A DNA stretch of 64,000 bases from Phytoseiulus persimilis (GCA_037576195.1 JAQZDE010000054.1:1-64000), one strand, 5' to 3'. Positions 30,917-43,677 are shown, counted from the stretch's first letter. The notes: generated from the letters alone by a model not told the origin. Made by a program: numbers and translations.

Positions 30917-32729
30917 CTGCAGCAGAGGAAACGGGAAAATATTTAGAGGCCTCCGACCGGAACGTGCTCACATATCCCAAGGGAAAACCACCAACGGCAG
31001 CTCATTCGTATTTGACATTCGCTCGTAGGCTCCGAGACTCGTACGACGAAACGATCCCCTCGTCCGGCTCCGGAGAGGAGTCGGCGGTACAAGCTTCGAA
31101 TCACGTTTTCAAAGCCCCGGCGCCCACAACGCAGGTCGTTCCATCTTTTTCCCACATGGCCGAAGCCCGCTGTCGGAGTCGAGCTCAATTTAGGACACGA
31201 TCCAGAGCCAGCCAACTACACTGCTGTTCCGAGGAACAAAACGCTTCGACACGGGAGATGGTGGTTGCCTTTCTATTGGTACACGCATGAGTAAACGGGG
31301 TCATGCGCGTCGAGCCGACTTAACGACCCCGATCCGCTCGTTAACAGACCTCCCATTTCCAGACCTCTCCGGAACTTGAACAGTATTATTATACAGAGTC
31401 AAAACTCATATAGGCGATCAATGCGCTGCCTGGTACGCGAACATTTTTTCGAGAATCGCCGTCGGCTACAATAAACAGATACAACTAGCTTATACCACTA
31501 ACTACTTTCTCTGAATTCCTCCGTTTCTGAACTCGGATATTTCAGTGCAATGTAGAGGAGGAGCTTCTCGCATTTGAGTTCGATCTCCTCCGAGGAGTTT
31601 TTTAAAACTGACAAATCGGTGGCATCAAAAAAATCAGGGTGGAATCACAACTCCGAATCGGAACATCCCGGTTTGAAGGGTCGGATTCCCGACAGGAAAA
31701 AGTTCGCTGAACTCTGGGAGAATCGTGAGGGTGAATTCGTTCTCATCTGTCCGAGGGCTGAGCGAGGGGTGAGCCAACAAATCAGTGACACAGTTCTAGA
31801 ATCGTCCATTGAATTCAAGACACGGTCGAAACGACAGAATGGACGGTTACACACTAATCCGTCGCAGGTCGCTGTGAAACGCCCGATCGCGTACCGACGG
31901 AGTCGGGAACGAATGCGACCGCTTGGCTCTCCTGATCGCTCTCTGAGTTCATTCTGTCGCGCCTCTTGTGTGTCAACGACGAAAATCAATACAAGACTCA
32001 TCATCGGAACCGAGAATCTTCGCCGCGAATTCAAGCCTCCGTCATAAGGGCTTCAAAGTAGTTATGCCCCACTATCATCGATCTGTCCGAGCCCGAACAT
32101 ACTCTTCTAATTTATGCACTCCGTGCAAACAAAAGAACGCGCTGAATTGACAAGCCTTGACTTCTGGAAGTCAGAATGATATCTAGGTCTGCTTCTCTGG
32201 CATGAGTTCTCGACGACATCCTCTCACCGCTAAGTTTCCTCTGGCGTTCGTTCTCCATCCCTCTAGTTGCACATAACTTTGGATTCGCAAATCGGAATCA
32301 CGCTCGAATCTACGGAGCTCAAGAACTGCTTCAAAGGAATTGCTGCAGGAAAACCGACTCGGTTCGATTTTCCAAGAGACTGTCTTCTTGTGAGTTTGAC
32401 AGCCCTTAGTGCACTGGTGGAGGCGGCCATCTTGGCTTCATGAAAGGAGCTCGCTCCCAATTCGAATGCGCGGCGCCAATTTTCATTTCGCAGGGGACTC
32501 TTTCACCGCGAACTGGAGCATCGTCCGTCCTGTCCAGGGGAAAAGAATCGCCGACGATTCTCGGAGATAATTTCAGGGCAAACTTCATGGTAGTCTGGGC
32601 TTATTGAGTTTCATTTGCCTCCTTGGCGCCAAAATTCCTCCCATCAGCTGTCTGAGAATGCATGCGTCCCGATACGTTGAGTTGGTCCTGTCGTTCGGTA
32701 GAAGCTAGGAGAGGACCGGAGGTCAAGAT
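30917..32729. other. Stretch between the RhoGAP gene and RNASEH2B
   Basis: It should contain the missing 5' exons of the RhoGAP gene on the minus strand and the RNASEH2B promoter. The plus frame 31574-32047 (157 codons) and the overlapping minus frame 32034-31645 are both open, and neither is recognised. Short minus-strand frames at 32588-32263 overlap each other and carry no known motif. Confidence 0.35.
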
Positions 32730-34217
32730 ATGCCACCCAAACGAGGAACTCGAACGAGTGAAAAAGCCGATAATAGCGAGGAGACAGTGGACACGAAACC
32801 TTTACAGAACAAATTAGTAGAACTCGATCCGCAGAGAGTGTTCTATATCCCAGGTAAGTCTAATGTGAATGCTTCTGCTGAAACGGATGATTTCGCTCGA
32901 AACTCCTGTGTCTGATTCCAACCCGAACTACAGATGAAGCAGTGGACTCTCTATCTTCCCCGAGTGGACTCAACGTAGTAAGCCATCCTCACCCTCGAAC
33001 GCAAACGCCAGTGCTTTTCGTCCTGTCTGGCAGCAAATTATTTGAACTCACGAGTCATTCGACGAAGGAAGGGTTCTGCAGCTTCCTGATCGATCAAACT
33101 GTAGAAAGAGATGGAAAAATCTACACGGTCACGCCTTTCGATGCAAGGTGGGCCTACACGTTCCTCTCCGGTCGTATGCTCAGAGTTTTTTCATCCCTTC
33201 TCCCCGAAGGAGCGAAATTCAGAGACATCAGTGGGATCTCGGGTCCATGGATAACAGAACGTGTTCATAAGATGATCCTTTCCCTTATAGGTTTCTAGTG
33301 CTGGAAACACTGCGCCAGGCTGAAAAGTTCGTTGAACTTTCGAACTGTTTCGACGGCGAGTTGTCATCCGCGTTGGAACATATAGATCTGAAACCGATTG
33401 CTGATATCAAAGGTATCAAGGTGGGGTGATTCGGGGAGAGTGGAGAAGAGCGAGATGAGATGCTCGAGTGACGAGTTGGTTCTTAAGATCGAAATTCCAC
33501 GCAGAGATTTGCGAGCGCTGCCTCGTCCGGTACAACGGGGAAAAAGTAATTACTTGGCTCGAAGGGAAGGTTCAGCGAATCGCCAAGGCTCTCGCATCGA
33601 AGAACATCTCCTGTGGAGCTGTTGCGAGGAGCAAACTTCTCAACGAAACTGAGGCGGAGAACTCAGAAGGTGCGGAATTTCTCCACTCAGTGAAAGTGAT
33701 GGTGGCAAACGCTCGGCTGCACCCAGCGGGAGTATGAAACCCTTCGTCCTCCAATTTCCAGATTACCTCTACTCAGCGGTGGGCATTATCCGTGAATATA
33801 TTTCTGATACGCTCGGAACTCAGTTGGAGAAACATCTAGGAATCGAACGTAAGAAGCCAGTAAAGGACAGCGCCAACGACCTTGAAGGTTCTTTCGAGGA
33901 GAATAAACCGAAACGGAGGAAAACGGAGGTGGGCTTCGCATTCTTACGTCCTCGATCGAGAAATGAATATTCAGTTGCATGTCTTCAACTTTGCGCACTA
34001 CCTGCTCCGATCCGACGTCCTGTTCAGCTTCTTGACATAACCCATCCACGCTGGTTATCTGTAGGAGCCGACAGAAGATTACTCCAAAGGAGCCGTCATC
34101 CCCGTTGGTGACAAATCAGTGACCCCCAAGCTAACCCCTGCTCAGAAAAAGTTGGCTCAATGCGATAAAACCGGAATGAAGAGCATTGCCAGTTTTTTCG
34201 GCAAGAAACAGAAGTGA
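32730..34217 (+). CDS. RNASEH2B: Ribonuclease H2 subunit B
   Basis: RNase H2 removes ribonucleotides from DNA, and subunit B scaffolds subunits A and C. Six exons join in phase: 32730-32853, 32934-33147, 33291-33412, 33505-33669, 33762-33928 and 34065-34217, giving 314 residues, near the human 312. Recognisable blocks are DQTVERDGKIYTVTPFD, FLVLETLRQAEKF, ERCLVRYNGEKVITWLEGKV and DYLYSAVGIIREYI. A basic patch KPKRRKTE follows, and then a C-terminal block LTPAQKKLAQ leading into MKSIASFFGKKQK. That last segment is the expected PIP box that docks on PCNA, with the FF pair intact. The phase constraint picks the GTGCGG donor at 33670 over a later GTATGA. Confidence 0.93.
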
Positions 34218-34454
34218 GGCCCCTTCAGAAAACTGATCGCTCTCGATGGCGGAACCACAAGATGGATCGATGACCCACATGACACGGACTGTGATTGCTA
34301 TCGTCATCTTTTGAGTCAGAATAAATTGAGTTTCAGCATGACACCCGATTTCGTCGATGGATTGCAGTTTATTAACAACGTAGAGAACTGGAATCCGAGC
34401 CCGTAAAGTTTTCTAGAGACTGGCACCGAAAAAATCAACATGAGCTCCAAGTCC

Positions 34455-36460
34455 TCAACGTCGATCCGTTTTGCCGATTCCTCGGCTACCGACGAACAAG
34501 TGTTTGGGCTTGAGAGTGACAATCTTCCGATCAGCTTCGCCCTTCCTCGCCTGTCTGTTAAGGGGAACTTGGGCCTTCTTACGGATTTTCTCGGCCTTGG
34601 CAGCCTGCTTACTATCTCTAACACCGCTCTTGTCACGAGGCACAGCGTGTCGCGACGAGGTAACGTTGCCTTCGGAGTCGAGGCGGGCCTTCTTGAGAGG
34701 TGGACCTCTGCTGGTGGACCTGGTCTTCCTGTAGTGTGCATCTTCGTCCCCATCCATGTCGACCCCGAGCTCCGTTTGTTCTTTGCGGAGGCGAGAAACA
34801 GATCGTTCCGCTCTCTTGAGAACAGGTCTCGAAGCACGATGATTGGTGTTCTCGACTTCGTGGTCCTTCTTCAGAATCTTCTTCTTGGTTCTGATTCTGC
34901 GAGCCAGCGACCGCGTTTCCCTGGTTTCTTCATCCTCCGAAGAGTACTCGACATCATAGAAGCCAGCTTTTTCTCTGAGCTCCTCTTCGGCCTCCAAAGC
35001 CTCGAGTTTCTGCATGATGTCGGGGTCGATGAAATCTGCTACGTTATGTCCTTCCCATACTTCAGGAACCACATCATACTTCATGTCGTCGGGTATATCG
35101 TAATTTTTCTTCAAGTCGAGGATGTAGTCGTCGCCCATCTCCTCTTCGATGTGGCGCTCGAGTTTTCTGTTCTTTTTCGGAGCATCCATTTTAACCTTCA
35201 CGGAATCGGGTATGCAAGGAGGTCGCTCCTTCCCGTCACGAGGCTCGGGGAAGGCGACGTGAAGTCTGTTCAGGATTCCTTCGACCTTGCGATTCTTCAA
35301 CTTGGCCTCCACCCTGAAAAGTCACCAGGAATGTCAATGATCGTTCACAATCAAAGAATCTTCAAGTGAAATCAGGGAATATGTTTGTATGAGACGGGAG
35401 CGAAAAGGGTTTCACAAACGCGAGCTTACCTCGTGGCGAGGAGCATAGCACAGGCTTTGTTCCTCACGTCGAAAACTCCTTCCTGCGTGGCTGTGCTCAT
35501 GAACAATACTTCGAACTTCGACTCATTTTGCAGCTCTTCGATGAGCTTCTTCTTCTCCTCGTCATACGCAGAAGCCGGCAGAGCGTCGATCTTGTTGCAG
35601 AGAACGAGCAGAGGTTTGTTGGCAAATAAAGGTTTCAGACTCTTGAGGAGAGATATCTGACTCTCCAAAGAGTGGCCGCACTGTTCGGAGGGGTCGAGAA
35701 TGAACAGAACACAGGCTCTCAAGTGCGCCAGAGCAGTGACAGCTTGCATTTCAATTGTGTTCCGTTCTTCAAGAGGATGGTCCAAGATACCAGGAGTGTC
35801 GATAACTTGCCATTTCATGTATTCATAGTCTGTATGACCAACATAAAGGGATTTCGTCGTGAAGGCGTATGGTTGGACTTCTACGTCGGCTCTGGTCACA
35901 CAATTGATGAAGGAAGATTTCCCTACGTTGGGATAACCGCAAAGGAGTAGGGTTCTGGTGTTGGGATCAATTGAAGGCAAACGAGACAGATGCTGGCGAA
36001 CTTGCTCGAGATACAGGAGCGACTGTGCCTGTCTCCGCATGATCGTAGCCATGCGCCCAAGAGCGGCTTTTTTCAGCCGCTTGCATCTGAACAGCGAATC
36101 CGCGTATTTGAGGAGACGTACGTAGTCTCGAGCAACATTGTCGATAAGATGCAGAGCTTGATTGATTTGACCCAGGGAAAGTTTGTAATGATCTCTGTCG
36201 TAGAGCACATTCATCAAATCGGCGTAGAACGGATGAATATCCTCTAGCTTCGGGAAGTCCTGGACGATCTTGCTCAACTTATCGTGGAAGTTTTGCTGGG
36301 TGAATTTTACCTTGCGCATGTAAAAACTTCTGATACGCGTTATTTTGTACTGCTTGTGTACTACTGTTGGCGTTTTGCGCTGAGTCTTGGAGAGGATGAT
36401 ATCCACGAAATCCTTGGCCGTGGGCACCACCTCGATCTTCTTGAAGTTGTAGGACGCCAT
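34455..36460 (-). CDS. GTPBP4: Nucleolar GTP-binding protein 1 (60S assembly GTPase)
   Basis: NOG1/GTPBP4 binds nascent 60S particles and blocks the polypeptide exit tunnel during assembly. Two exons (36460-35430 and 35313-34455) join in phase to give 629 residues, matching the usual 630-650. It starts [18 protein letters not shown], the conserved NOG1 N-terminus. The Obg-type GTPase motifs are intact: G1 [10 protein letters not shown]3 DTPG and G4 NKID. A long charged C-terminal tail with KKMK-like and Lys/Arg clusters ends GKTDRR. A 309-codon frame on the opposite strand of the last exon is only a shadow. The gene is divergent from RBBP5 and convergent with RNASEH2B (gap about 240 bases). 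Confidence 0.95.
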
Positions 36461-36921
36461 TGTGTTGAAGATGTCCCACTGGAAACTGTCACAAGAATAT
36501 TCACAGCGTTCTTATCCAACCGCGTCAAATCTCAAGGATCTGAGAGAACATCCGCGTGCAGGCTCAAGACCTCGTGGCCCGAAAAGGAGGCTGCTATGTT
36601 TGTACACAGCAGATTTAGAAGCGGCGCGTCGTCGCATACCGCGGATTCCCTCACATCAAGAGGCCGGACGCGTGAGCGCGGAGAAACTGATCATGAAATG
36701 TCCCGGAGACGGAAGATACGTTCTCAAGTCAAGTTATAATGAAGGATTCCCGAGAGCAACCGCTGTCATTCCGTGAAGTCGCATGAGGATCGCGGTAGAA
36801 ATCGACGCTCGCTCAGGTCTGCAACTTCCTCTGAGAACCAAAACAAAAAACAAGCGCTCCTAGGTCCGGCTGTTCAAATCGGAAACATCGGACTGTGTCG
36901 CACCGATTTCCGAGCCACAGA
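36461..36921. promoter_or_regulatory. Shared divergent promoter of GTPBP4 and RBBP5
   Basis: Only 461 bases separate the start codons of two divergently transcribed housekeeping genes, so both promoters must lie here or overlap. I see no TATA box at a sensible distance, which fits a broad housekeeping promoter. The exact start sites are unknown. Confidence 0.5.
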
Positions 36922-39349
36922 ATGAATCTAGATCTTCTAGGTGAGCGAAGTCAAAGCTTCTTGGTGATGCGAGGATATTTTGGGATTCCGACATCCGAGG
37001 AAAGCGATCTCGGAGTTATTTAGTATCTTAGAGAACCGATTTTGAATCTCCTCTGACTCTCTCTCTGTCAGAAACGTTCGGTCAGAATTACCCCGAAGAA
37101 TTCGACGGTTCTCTGGACTGCATTTCATTGGCATTGACTTGCACTTTCAACCGCTACGGGACCTTATTGGCCGTCGGGTGCAACGATGGCAGAATCGTTA
37201 TATGGGACTTTTTAACAAGAGGGATCGCGAAAATCATATCAGCACATATACATCCAGTTTGCTCATTAGGGTGAGTCCCGGCGTGGTTTCGAACCGTGTC
37301 TCGTAAGTGTGGCAGGTGATCTTTTGTGAACTCATTCATTTGGGGAGGAGTTCCCGAAGCAAGCTGATGACCGAGCAATGATACTTTTCTACGATTTCAG
37401 CTTCACGAGAGATGGACGGAAATTGGTTTCTGCCTCCACGGACAACACCGTTTGCGTTTGGCAGATCATGACTGGGGAATGCCTCCAAAAATACACGTTC
37501 CCATCGCCGATTTTGAAAGTGAGCTATTTGTAACCAACTCCTCTGATTGAGAATGATCCTTCCAGATGAAGTAGTCGTGATCCCTCTGATAACTCATTGT
37601 TCATCGATTCATGCAATCTCCAGGTCCAATTCCACCCGCGTTGTGATCGCCTGTTGCTCGTATGTCCCATCAAGTACTCAGCCGTGATCGTGGATACCTC
37701 AACCGGAGAGCACAAACTTGTGCCTCTGGATGACGATACAGACTTGAACATCGTTGCAACGTTCGATCGCAGAGGGGATCACGTTTTCACGGGGAATGCG
37801 AAGGGTAAACTCGTGGTCGTTCGATTGAGTGACTACAAAATCGTCGCGTCGTTCCGAGTCACTACAGGATCTCAGAGTGCGACAGCTATCAAGTCCATCG
37901 AATTCGCTAGGCGTGGAGAGCACTTTTTGTGCAACACGGCTGATCGCATCATTAGAGTTTACGATACGAAAAAAATTCTGCAACAAGGTGAAGACGCCGA
38001 GTTCGAGCCCAACCAGAAGCTACAGGATCTCGTAAACAAGTACGAATAATCACTATCGCACTTTGGACCTGAACTTGGCTCGTCGTCACTGTCTCATACG
38101 GATTACTTGTCTTTCAGAACAACCTGGAAGAAATGTTGTTTTTCGGGCGATGGCGAATTCATCTGTGCGGGTTCGGCCCGTCAGCACGCTCTTTATGTTT
38201 GGGAGCGGAGCGTGGGGAACCTTGTCAAAATTTTGCATGGAACCAAAGGAGAGCTTCTTCTGGATGTGGTGGTAAGTGCAAGTTTATGGAATAATTGAGT
38301 CATCACTGGAGTCCGGAAGTTTGGCTGTTTTTTCGGTATCACCCGCTCCTTGCAACCGATAAATCCCGGGCGATCGATGGGATGATTTCAGGAAATCACC
38401 CAAACTTTCAGGCTCTAGTCATCACAAACAGTCTCCATTGTTCAAGGCTCATATTCCCTTTCCTCGCTTTCCAGTGGCATCCAGTCAGACCTATAATTGC
38501 TTCAATTTCATCCGGAGTCGTTTCGATATGGTCCCAAGCACAAGTGGAGAACTGGTCGGCGTTCGCGCCAGACTTCAAGGAGCTTGACGAAAACGTGGAG
38601 TACGAGGAACGAGAGAGCGAATTCGATCTCGAAGACGAGGATCGTTCTGTTCACGTCGACAACGATAAGCACGACGAGAGTTCCGAAGTTGATGTGGAGA
38701 CCGAAGAACCAGTGGCTGCCTATTGCTCCTCAGACGAAGACGGAGAAGCTGTCAAGAAAGCTTTGCTCTATCTGCCAATCGCACCCGACATTGATGAGCC
38801 TGAAGAGGGCTGGGGTGGTGATGGCCCGGTGAACGCAACAGGACACTTAACGTCACCATCTTCAGATCCCCCGGCGGCGACCAGATGTCAGAAATCCTTC
38901 GATATCCAGCTGAAAAACGCCCCTGTTGGTGGTGAGTGTACTCTCGCCAAAGCTTTCATGTCGGACCGATGGATGAATCACACACTCGTATCCGTTACGG
39001 GCGGAAGTTGGCTAGCTGCTAGCTGGCAACATCCTCGCTAACTTTCAATGCGATGAATGTCGTCAAGTAACTGCTCGGGATTGTTTCATGGAAAGGGTCT
39101 TGACCAGCGGGAGGAAGGCTTTAAAATATTCGCTCTTCCTCCGCAGAATCCCATCCACTCGTCGGGAACGGGAAGAAGGGAACGGCAACCGCGGCGAAGC
39201 CCAAGCAATTGGAAAGGCAGTCCAGCACGGGTGCCGGGTCGAAACCAGGTGCGAAAGGGCTCAAAGACAAACGGTTCAAGAGGCTCAAGGTTCACGATGA
39301 CTCTTCTTGGGACGCTGAGCACGTTAGCAACTCACCAGGACCCCTGTGA
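36922..39349 (+). CDS. RBBP5: RBBP5, core subunit of COMPASS/MLL H3K4 methyltransferases
   Basis: RBBP5 pairs with ASH2L to activate SET1/MLL enzymes on nucleosomes. Seven exons, including a 19-base first exon, join in phase: 36922-36940, 37072-37270, 37401-37518, 37624-38039, 38118-38271, 38475-38931 and 39147-39349, giving 521 residues (human 538). It starts MNLDLLETFGQNYPEEFDG. The WD40 propeller is nearly unchanged (CNDGRIVIWDFLTRG, ADRIIRVYD, GSARQHALYVWE). The activation and ASH2L-binding hinge is present (ENWSAFAPDFKELDE, then an EYEERESEFD block), followed by a short acidic segment, SSDED and ALLYLPIAP. The tail is basic and shorter than in vertebrates. No catalytic residues are expected. 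Confidence 0.96.
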
Positions 39350-41559
39350 ATATGGGAGATGATTCCGTTTACAAGTGGGGGGCGGGACCTGAGAACATAC
39401 CATCGGACGGCCGTGTGGAGTTCCGTCAGAAATCTCATCTTTCATCAAACATCCCTAGCTGAAGTGATGGACATACCCGACTTGGAGTGACTCAGATCGG
39501 AATGGGGAAACAAAGTCTCCTCGGTTCCTGAGGGATGTTCAGGATGGGAATACATTGTATATATTATATCGAGTCTGATCCTAGGTAATTTTCTTCGAAA
39601 ATCGACTGAGCGAATTCGTCAGCAGTCGTAGAATCCCAAAAGACACGAGACGGGCGTCAGTTAGCATCGAACAATTTCTGCATGGTTTCTGACATCCCAC
39701 AAGCGCGGGAGATTTTCAGATTGAGCTGCTGATGCTTCCTCTGGTGTTCAGAATGGACCACGAAATAAAGAGATGAGTCTCCATCGCGGTTGAAACTGTG
39801 GCTCCTTCCTTCGTTCAGACTTCCTATTTTCACATCAAGTACAGCTGAATCCCCTTCTATGAGCATCTTCAAGGTGCGGAGAGGCGGATTTCAAGAGCTC
39901 CGAGAACACCGATTAACGCGGGTCCTCGGTTCCTTTCTCCGCCCCAAAATGCTTTCCTCAGCTTCCCCGAGACATCCTGGAAGCGATTGCTCATTTTGCT
40001 GAAGAGGCGGGGCGCACACAAAATTCTCTCGAGAGATACGAGACCATCCCTGAGCGGGCCAGTAGCCGTTGATGATCATCATGGGGAGCCGTATGAGACG
40101 GGCGGGATTCTGTTGTCACGCCTGCATAAATGGACACATGGAACATTGAAAGAACTCTGATCGAATTCAACCGATGCCACGTCGTCAAAAGAACGGTGTG
40201 GTCTGATTCGAAGAAGGGCGGAAGATGTCTGCGAGCTTGAAATTCTAAATTTCGAAATCGAATCCCTGATTTATCACTGACGTCAGAGAGTTATATTTTC
40301 GTTTTGTTCGAACACACGTCCATTTGCGCAACCGCTTTCTAAGGCATTCTAAGACGCGAGGACGCATGATCTCTTCAGAAATTCCATGTTATACATCGAC
40401 GACAGAATCATTCTGTTCGGCTTTGCGTAAGGTTCATGAATGTGTGACCGAGAAGAAGATTTCAGATGAGAGGGAACAGAAGACGGCAAAGGGTTCCAGA
40501 CAGACGAACGATGTGCCTTGCCAACCCAATTAGCCGGCAAGCCAGCAGGCGAGTAAACACGCCGACAGGAGGTCCGTCTTGCGGAACCCTTTGCGCAACT
40601 GCTTCCGCAAAATGAAAGTTCACTGCGATATCTGACCCGCATTCGGTTCGACACAGAATATGCTTTGTAGATTTCATAAGAATAGAGTCAGAATGACGTC
40701 TCTTCTGCGAGTGCTCTTGCAATCCTGATACGTGACGTACCCCATACTCGCACGGCGCTACTCCTCTCCACTCGACGCTATCTCTAAGACTGAGTCTCAG
40801 CTACAGGATATCGACCAAGTCTGTGTTCACTGGAGAGCCGAGAAAACGGAGTTTGCATTTCTTATGTGGATTTTTATATTCACCGTAATGATGTCCCCAG
40901 CGGGAAGTCAGAGTTCATGCAGCGGGGCATATCTTGATGATCCGGCGGAGACAGGCCGGGGCGAATCCCTCACTCGACATCTGACCAACCTCTGTTCTCT
41001 CAACAGAGGCCGTCAAAGAAATCGGAGTCCCTCTCGCCGTTGGCATGATCCCTCATCGCCCTACGCGAATGGATGCACGGACATTGACATAGCTCGACGT
41101 CAACTGTTTTCGCACACTATACGCTTCAGTTTGATCGTGACGCATTCGACGAACCGACTCTCACATTCCTGCATCCGGCATTCTAACCGTTGAGCAACGA
41201 TGTCAGCGAGTGAGCGCTTTCTGCCCTGTTCGAGAATGTGATAGAATCGAGAGATTCCTACTCCTCCTCCCGGTTTTTGATTGGGAACAGATCTCATCGA
41301 GGAGGCTCATTCCGCGGCTTGCGCGTAACTCGGCGGCTTGTCGTCGGGACCATACTTCCGAGCTAAGACGCTGACATCATGCGCGGCAAATTCGCTCAAC
41401 GAAGCCATGGCGGAATGAAACAAACAATTTCTGTTGCTGATTAGCTGCTCCACTTGACAAGGGATCCCGCCCAGAAGATGAGATATTTTGCGTCACTGAT
41501 TGGTGACTTCGATAAGGTTTTTTCATTAGATCTATGATTTGATTTCATGCTTTCGGCTC
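39350..41559. other. Gene-poor stretch after RBBP5
   Basis: No recognised gene was found. A minus-strand frame at 39872-39657 (72 codons, with FNRDGDSSLYFVVHSE) reads protein-like and could be a terminal exon, but no partner exon was found. Other frames (for example plus 40732-41193) show no family features. Confidence 0.35.
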
Positions 41560-42108
41560 ACCGAATTCTGGAGATGTTGTCAGGCATGCATGTGCATCAG
41601 GGCAGCCAATGTGGGACGCATTCCGCAAAGACCTTAGAAGAAAGGTGCAAGATAAACTGGACTCTACATGGAAACAAGCCATGTAGTCCAAATCCACATT
41701 GGCGTGTTATCGGCAACACAAGGAGTTCAGAGGTCTCCAACAAAGGCTGTACGACAACACGCGCGGAAGCCAGCTTTTAGCTCTAACGAGAGCAGGGATG
41801 CTAACCATCCTAAAAAAGCACCGGAACCGTGACTCTCCCATCGACATCAAATGCCCAAAATGCGGCAGAACCGAAACGGACAGACACGTGGTCCTGAGAT
41901 GCGAGGAAGACTCATTCTCCCCAGAGGAATTCCCCTGCCGCATCGGACTCTCGCCGAACACAACTCAGGCAGTCCTACGGAGGACGAAAACCACCCCAAT
42001 AAACTGGGAGAGACAAAATCTGTGACTACAATTCAACTCACCCCTGTAATAAAAAGGGTTCATATGATGTATATGAAAGATCAAATAAATCCAATCCAAT
42101 CCAAAAAT
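41560..42108 (+). mobile_element. 5'-truncated LINE 3' end (dead)
   Basis: The plus strand encodes the end of a LINE ORF2. From about 41606 the frame reads WDAFRKDLRRKVQDKLD, meets one TAG near 41684, then continues to TGA at about 42025. It includes a zinc knuckle of the C-x2-C...H...C type (CPKCGRTETDRHVVLRC) typical of Jockey/R1-like elements. After the stop comes a short 3' untranslated region with AATAAA, ending in CCAATCCAATCCAA, which looks like a simple-sequence tail. This is a different family from the element at 4495-6025. Confidence 0.8.
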
Positions 42109-42927
42109 GTTCTCAATTAATCACACGATTTCGATGTCAGAAGGGATAGGGCGACTTCCATTGTGGATTTCTTCAGAACCAGAAAATCTTGCAGAGAAGC
42201 ACATTTCAATTGGCAACGTTTGCATTGGGAGGGGCTTGAATATGATCTCCATAATAGAGCCTCACTGAGAAAGGCTCTGCGATTCCGTCGGACTCTCAGA
42301 ATAGCCCGAGTTCCCTCTCCTTCCCTCAACGAATCGTTACATTATAATCCTTCGATCTTATAGTTCAAGCTAGCTCGGAACTAATGTCAGCCAAGTGGAA
42401 CTAGCTTTCGTTGAAGTGTAACGAGAAACTTGAGGTACCAATCTGATCTGCAACAGAAGAAGTCTTCTAGCGACAAAAGGCTGATGTGCATCAAACTTCT
42501 GGTCTAGTTGCTCCCACAGGATCACCGGGACGCTTTCGAGTCGCGCACCGAGACTCGTCGCGAGGGTGAAAGCTTCGACGAATCCAGTTGGGTTCTCCTT
42601 AGAGGTGAGGGAGCGACAAGTAAGAAGTGCTATCAAGGCCACCTCTCGCGCGCGTCGGATTATTTAATGCCGGTGGCGGTTTGTCTGACTTCACATTCAA
42701 GTACTTTGAGAGATGTTTGTCTATTGGTGAGTGTGTCACCGTGTGCCATGTTTCCTTGCTTCAATGTATGGTTCCTCAAAAACGCAAGCAGTATCGCTCG
42801 CTTGCGGGGAATTCCACTCTTGCTGAGATCCTGGGACTCCTCCCTCCCTCTTCCGGGAGCGGGGAACGCGGACATCGTCTCCTTCGAGTCCCTAATCAAC
42901 AAGCCGCAATCGTGGCCAACGACAAAA
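42109..42927. other. Stretch upstream of the secreted protein gene
   Basis: No gene was recognised. It is likely to hold the promoter and any 5' untranslated exon of the downstream secreted protein. Confidence 0.35.
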
Positions 42928-43677
42928 ATGACAAGACGATCTTTTCATTTCAGGATCGTTTCATTCATCGGGGTGGTGAGCTCCGCGCCCAGGATGGATT
43001 GCAGTTACAGCTACTTGGACAACTGCGCTCATGACTTGCTTCTGTTCCGGAGCGTTGGCGGCGTTGTCAGCGTGCCGGTAAACGTCGACGAGCTCAAACA
43101 GCAGTGTAAATCTCAGGAGCTGTCCGAGAAATGCGTACGTGAGCGATCCGAGCACTGTACAAGAGGGATACAGAAGGGCATCTCAAGACTGTTCCTCGAC
43201 ACAATCCGGGACGAAATGGAATCTCGCTGTGATTTCACTTCAGCCGAACACCGAAATTACCTCAAGATGGCGCCCTGTTTGAACTCGATCTCACCCACAA
43301 TAGCGAATTGCACCTACGAGTTCATCAAGTCAACCGACGTGTCAGTTGGGATTTCAGCGGGCCAGAGCATACGGCAGAAGATTCCTCACGCGTGCTGCAA
43401 TTTTGGTCTCTATGCTGAGTGCGTCCAAAAAACAGCGAAGAGAGGTTGTGGTGTAGAGGCGGAGGCATTTCTCAAGAACCTCGTCGAGGGGGCGAGCGGG
43501 GATCTCATCGAAGCGGCTTGTGCTTCTTACAAAGTAGACAGCGAGGTTTGCCGAAGGAACCTGAAGATGACTAAGCAACTCGAGGCCGAGGGCAAATACG
43601 ATGGGCTGTACCGAGAAATCCGGACATTCATGGGCGCGATCACGAAATTGACTGGCTCCTTCACGACTCGGAATTGA
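42928..43677 (+). CDS. Secreted cysteine-rich protein of unknown function
   Basis: A single-exon frame of 249 residues starts at ATG 42928 and begins with a classic signal peptide (MTRRSFHFRIVSFIGVVSSA). The rest is helical in character, with about 15 cysteines at scattered, regular spacing: CSYSYLDNC, ELSEKC, RSEHC, APCLNS, ANCTYEF, HACCNFGLYAEC, RGCGVEAEAF, AACASY and SEVC. There is one likely N-glycosylation site (NCT). The pattern recalls arthropod secreted or haemolymph proteins of unknown role (27 kDa glycoprotein-like), but that is only a resemblance. An upstream continuation of the frame exists, but starting at the signal peptide is the sensible choice. The function is not known. Confidence 0.6.
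   Translation: MTRRSFHFRIVSFIGVVSSAPRMDCSYSYLDNCAHDLLLFRSVGGVVSVPVNVDELKQQCKSQELSEKCVRERSEHCTRGIQKGISRLFLDTIRDEMESRCDFTSAEHRNYLKMAPCLNSISPTIANCTYEFIKSTDVSVGISAGQSIRQKIPHACCNFGLYAECVQKTAKRGCGVEAEAFLKNLVEGASGDLIEAACASYKVDSEVCRRNLKMTKQLEAEGKYDGLYREIRTFMGAITKLTGSFTTRN

Noticed and set aside
34440-35369. 309-codon plus-strand open frame
   Set aside because: It is antisense to the charged C-terminal exon of GTPBP4, which is well supported. The codon composition of that exon leaves the opposite strand open.
40732-41193. 153-codon plus-strand open frame
   Set aside because: It has no domain, no splice partner and low-complexity composition. It reads as chance.
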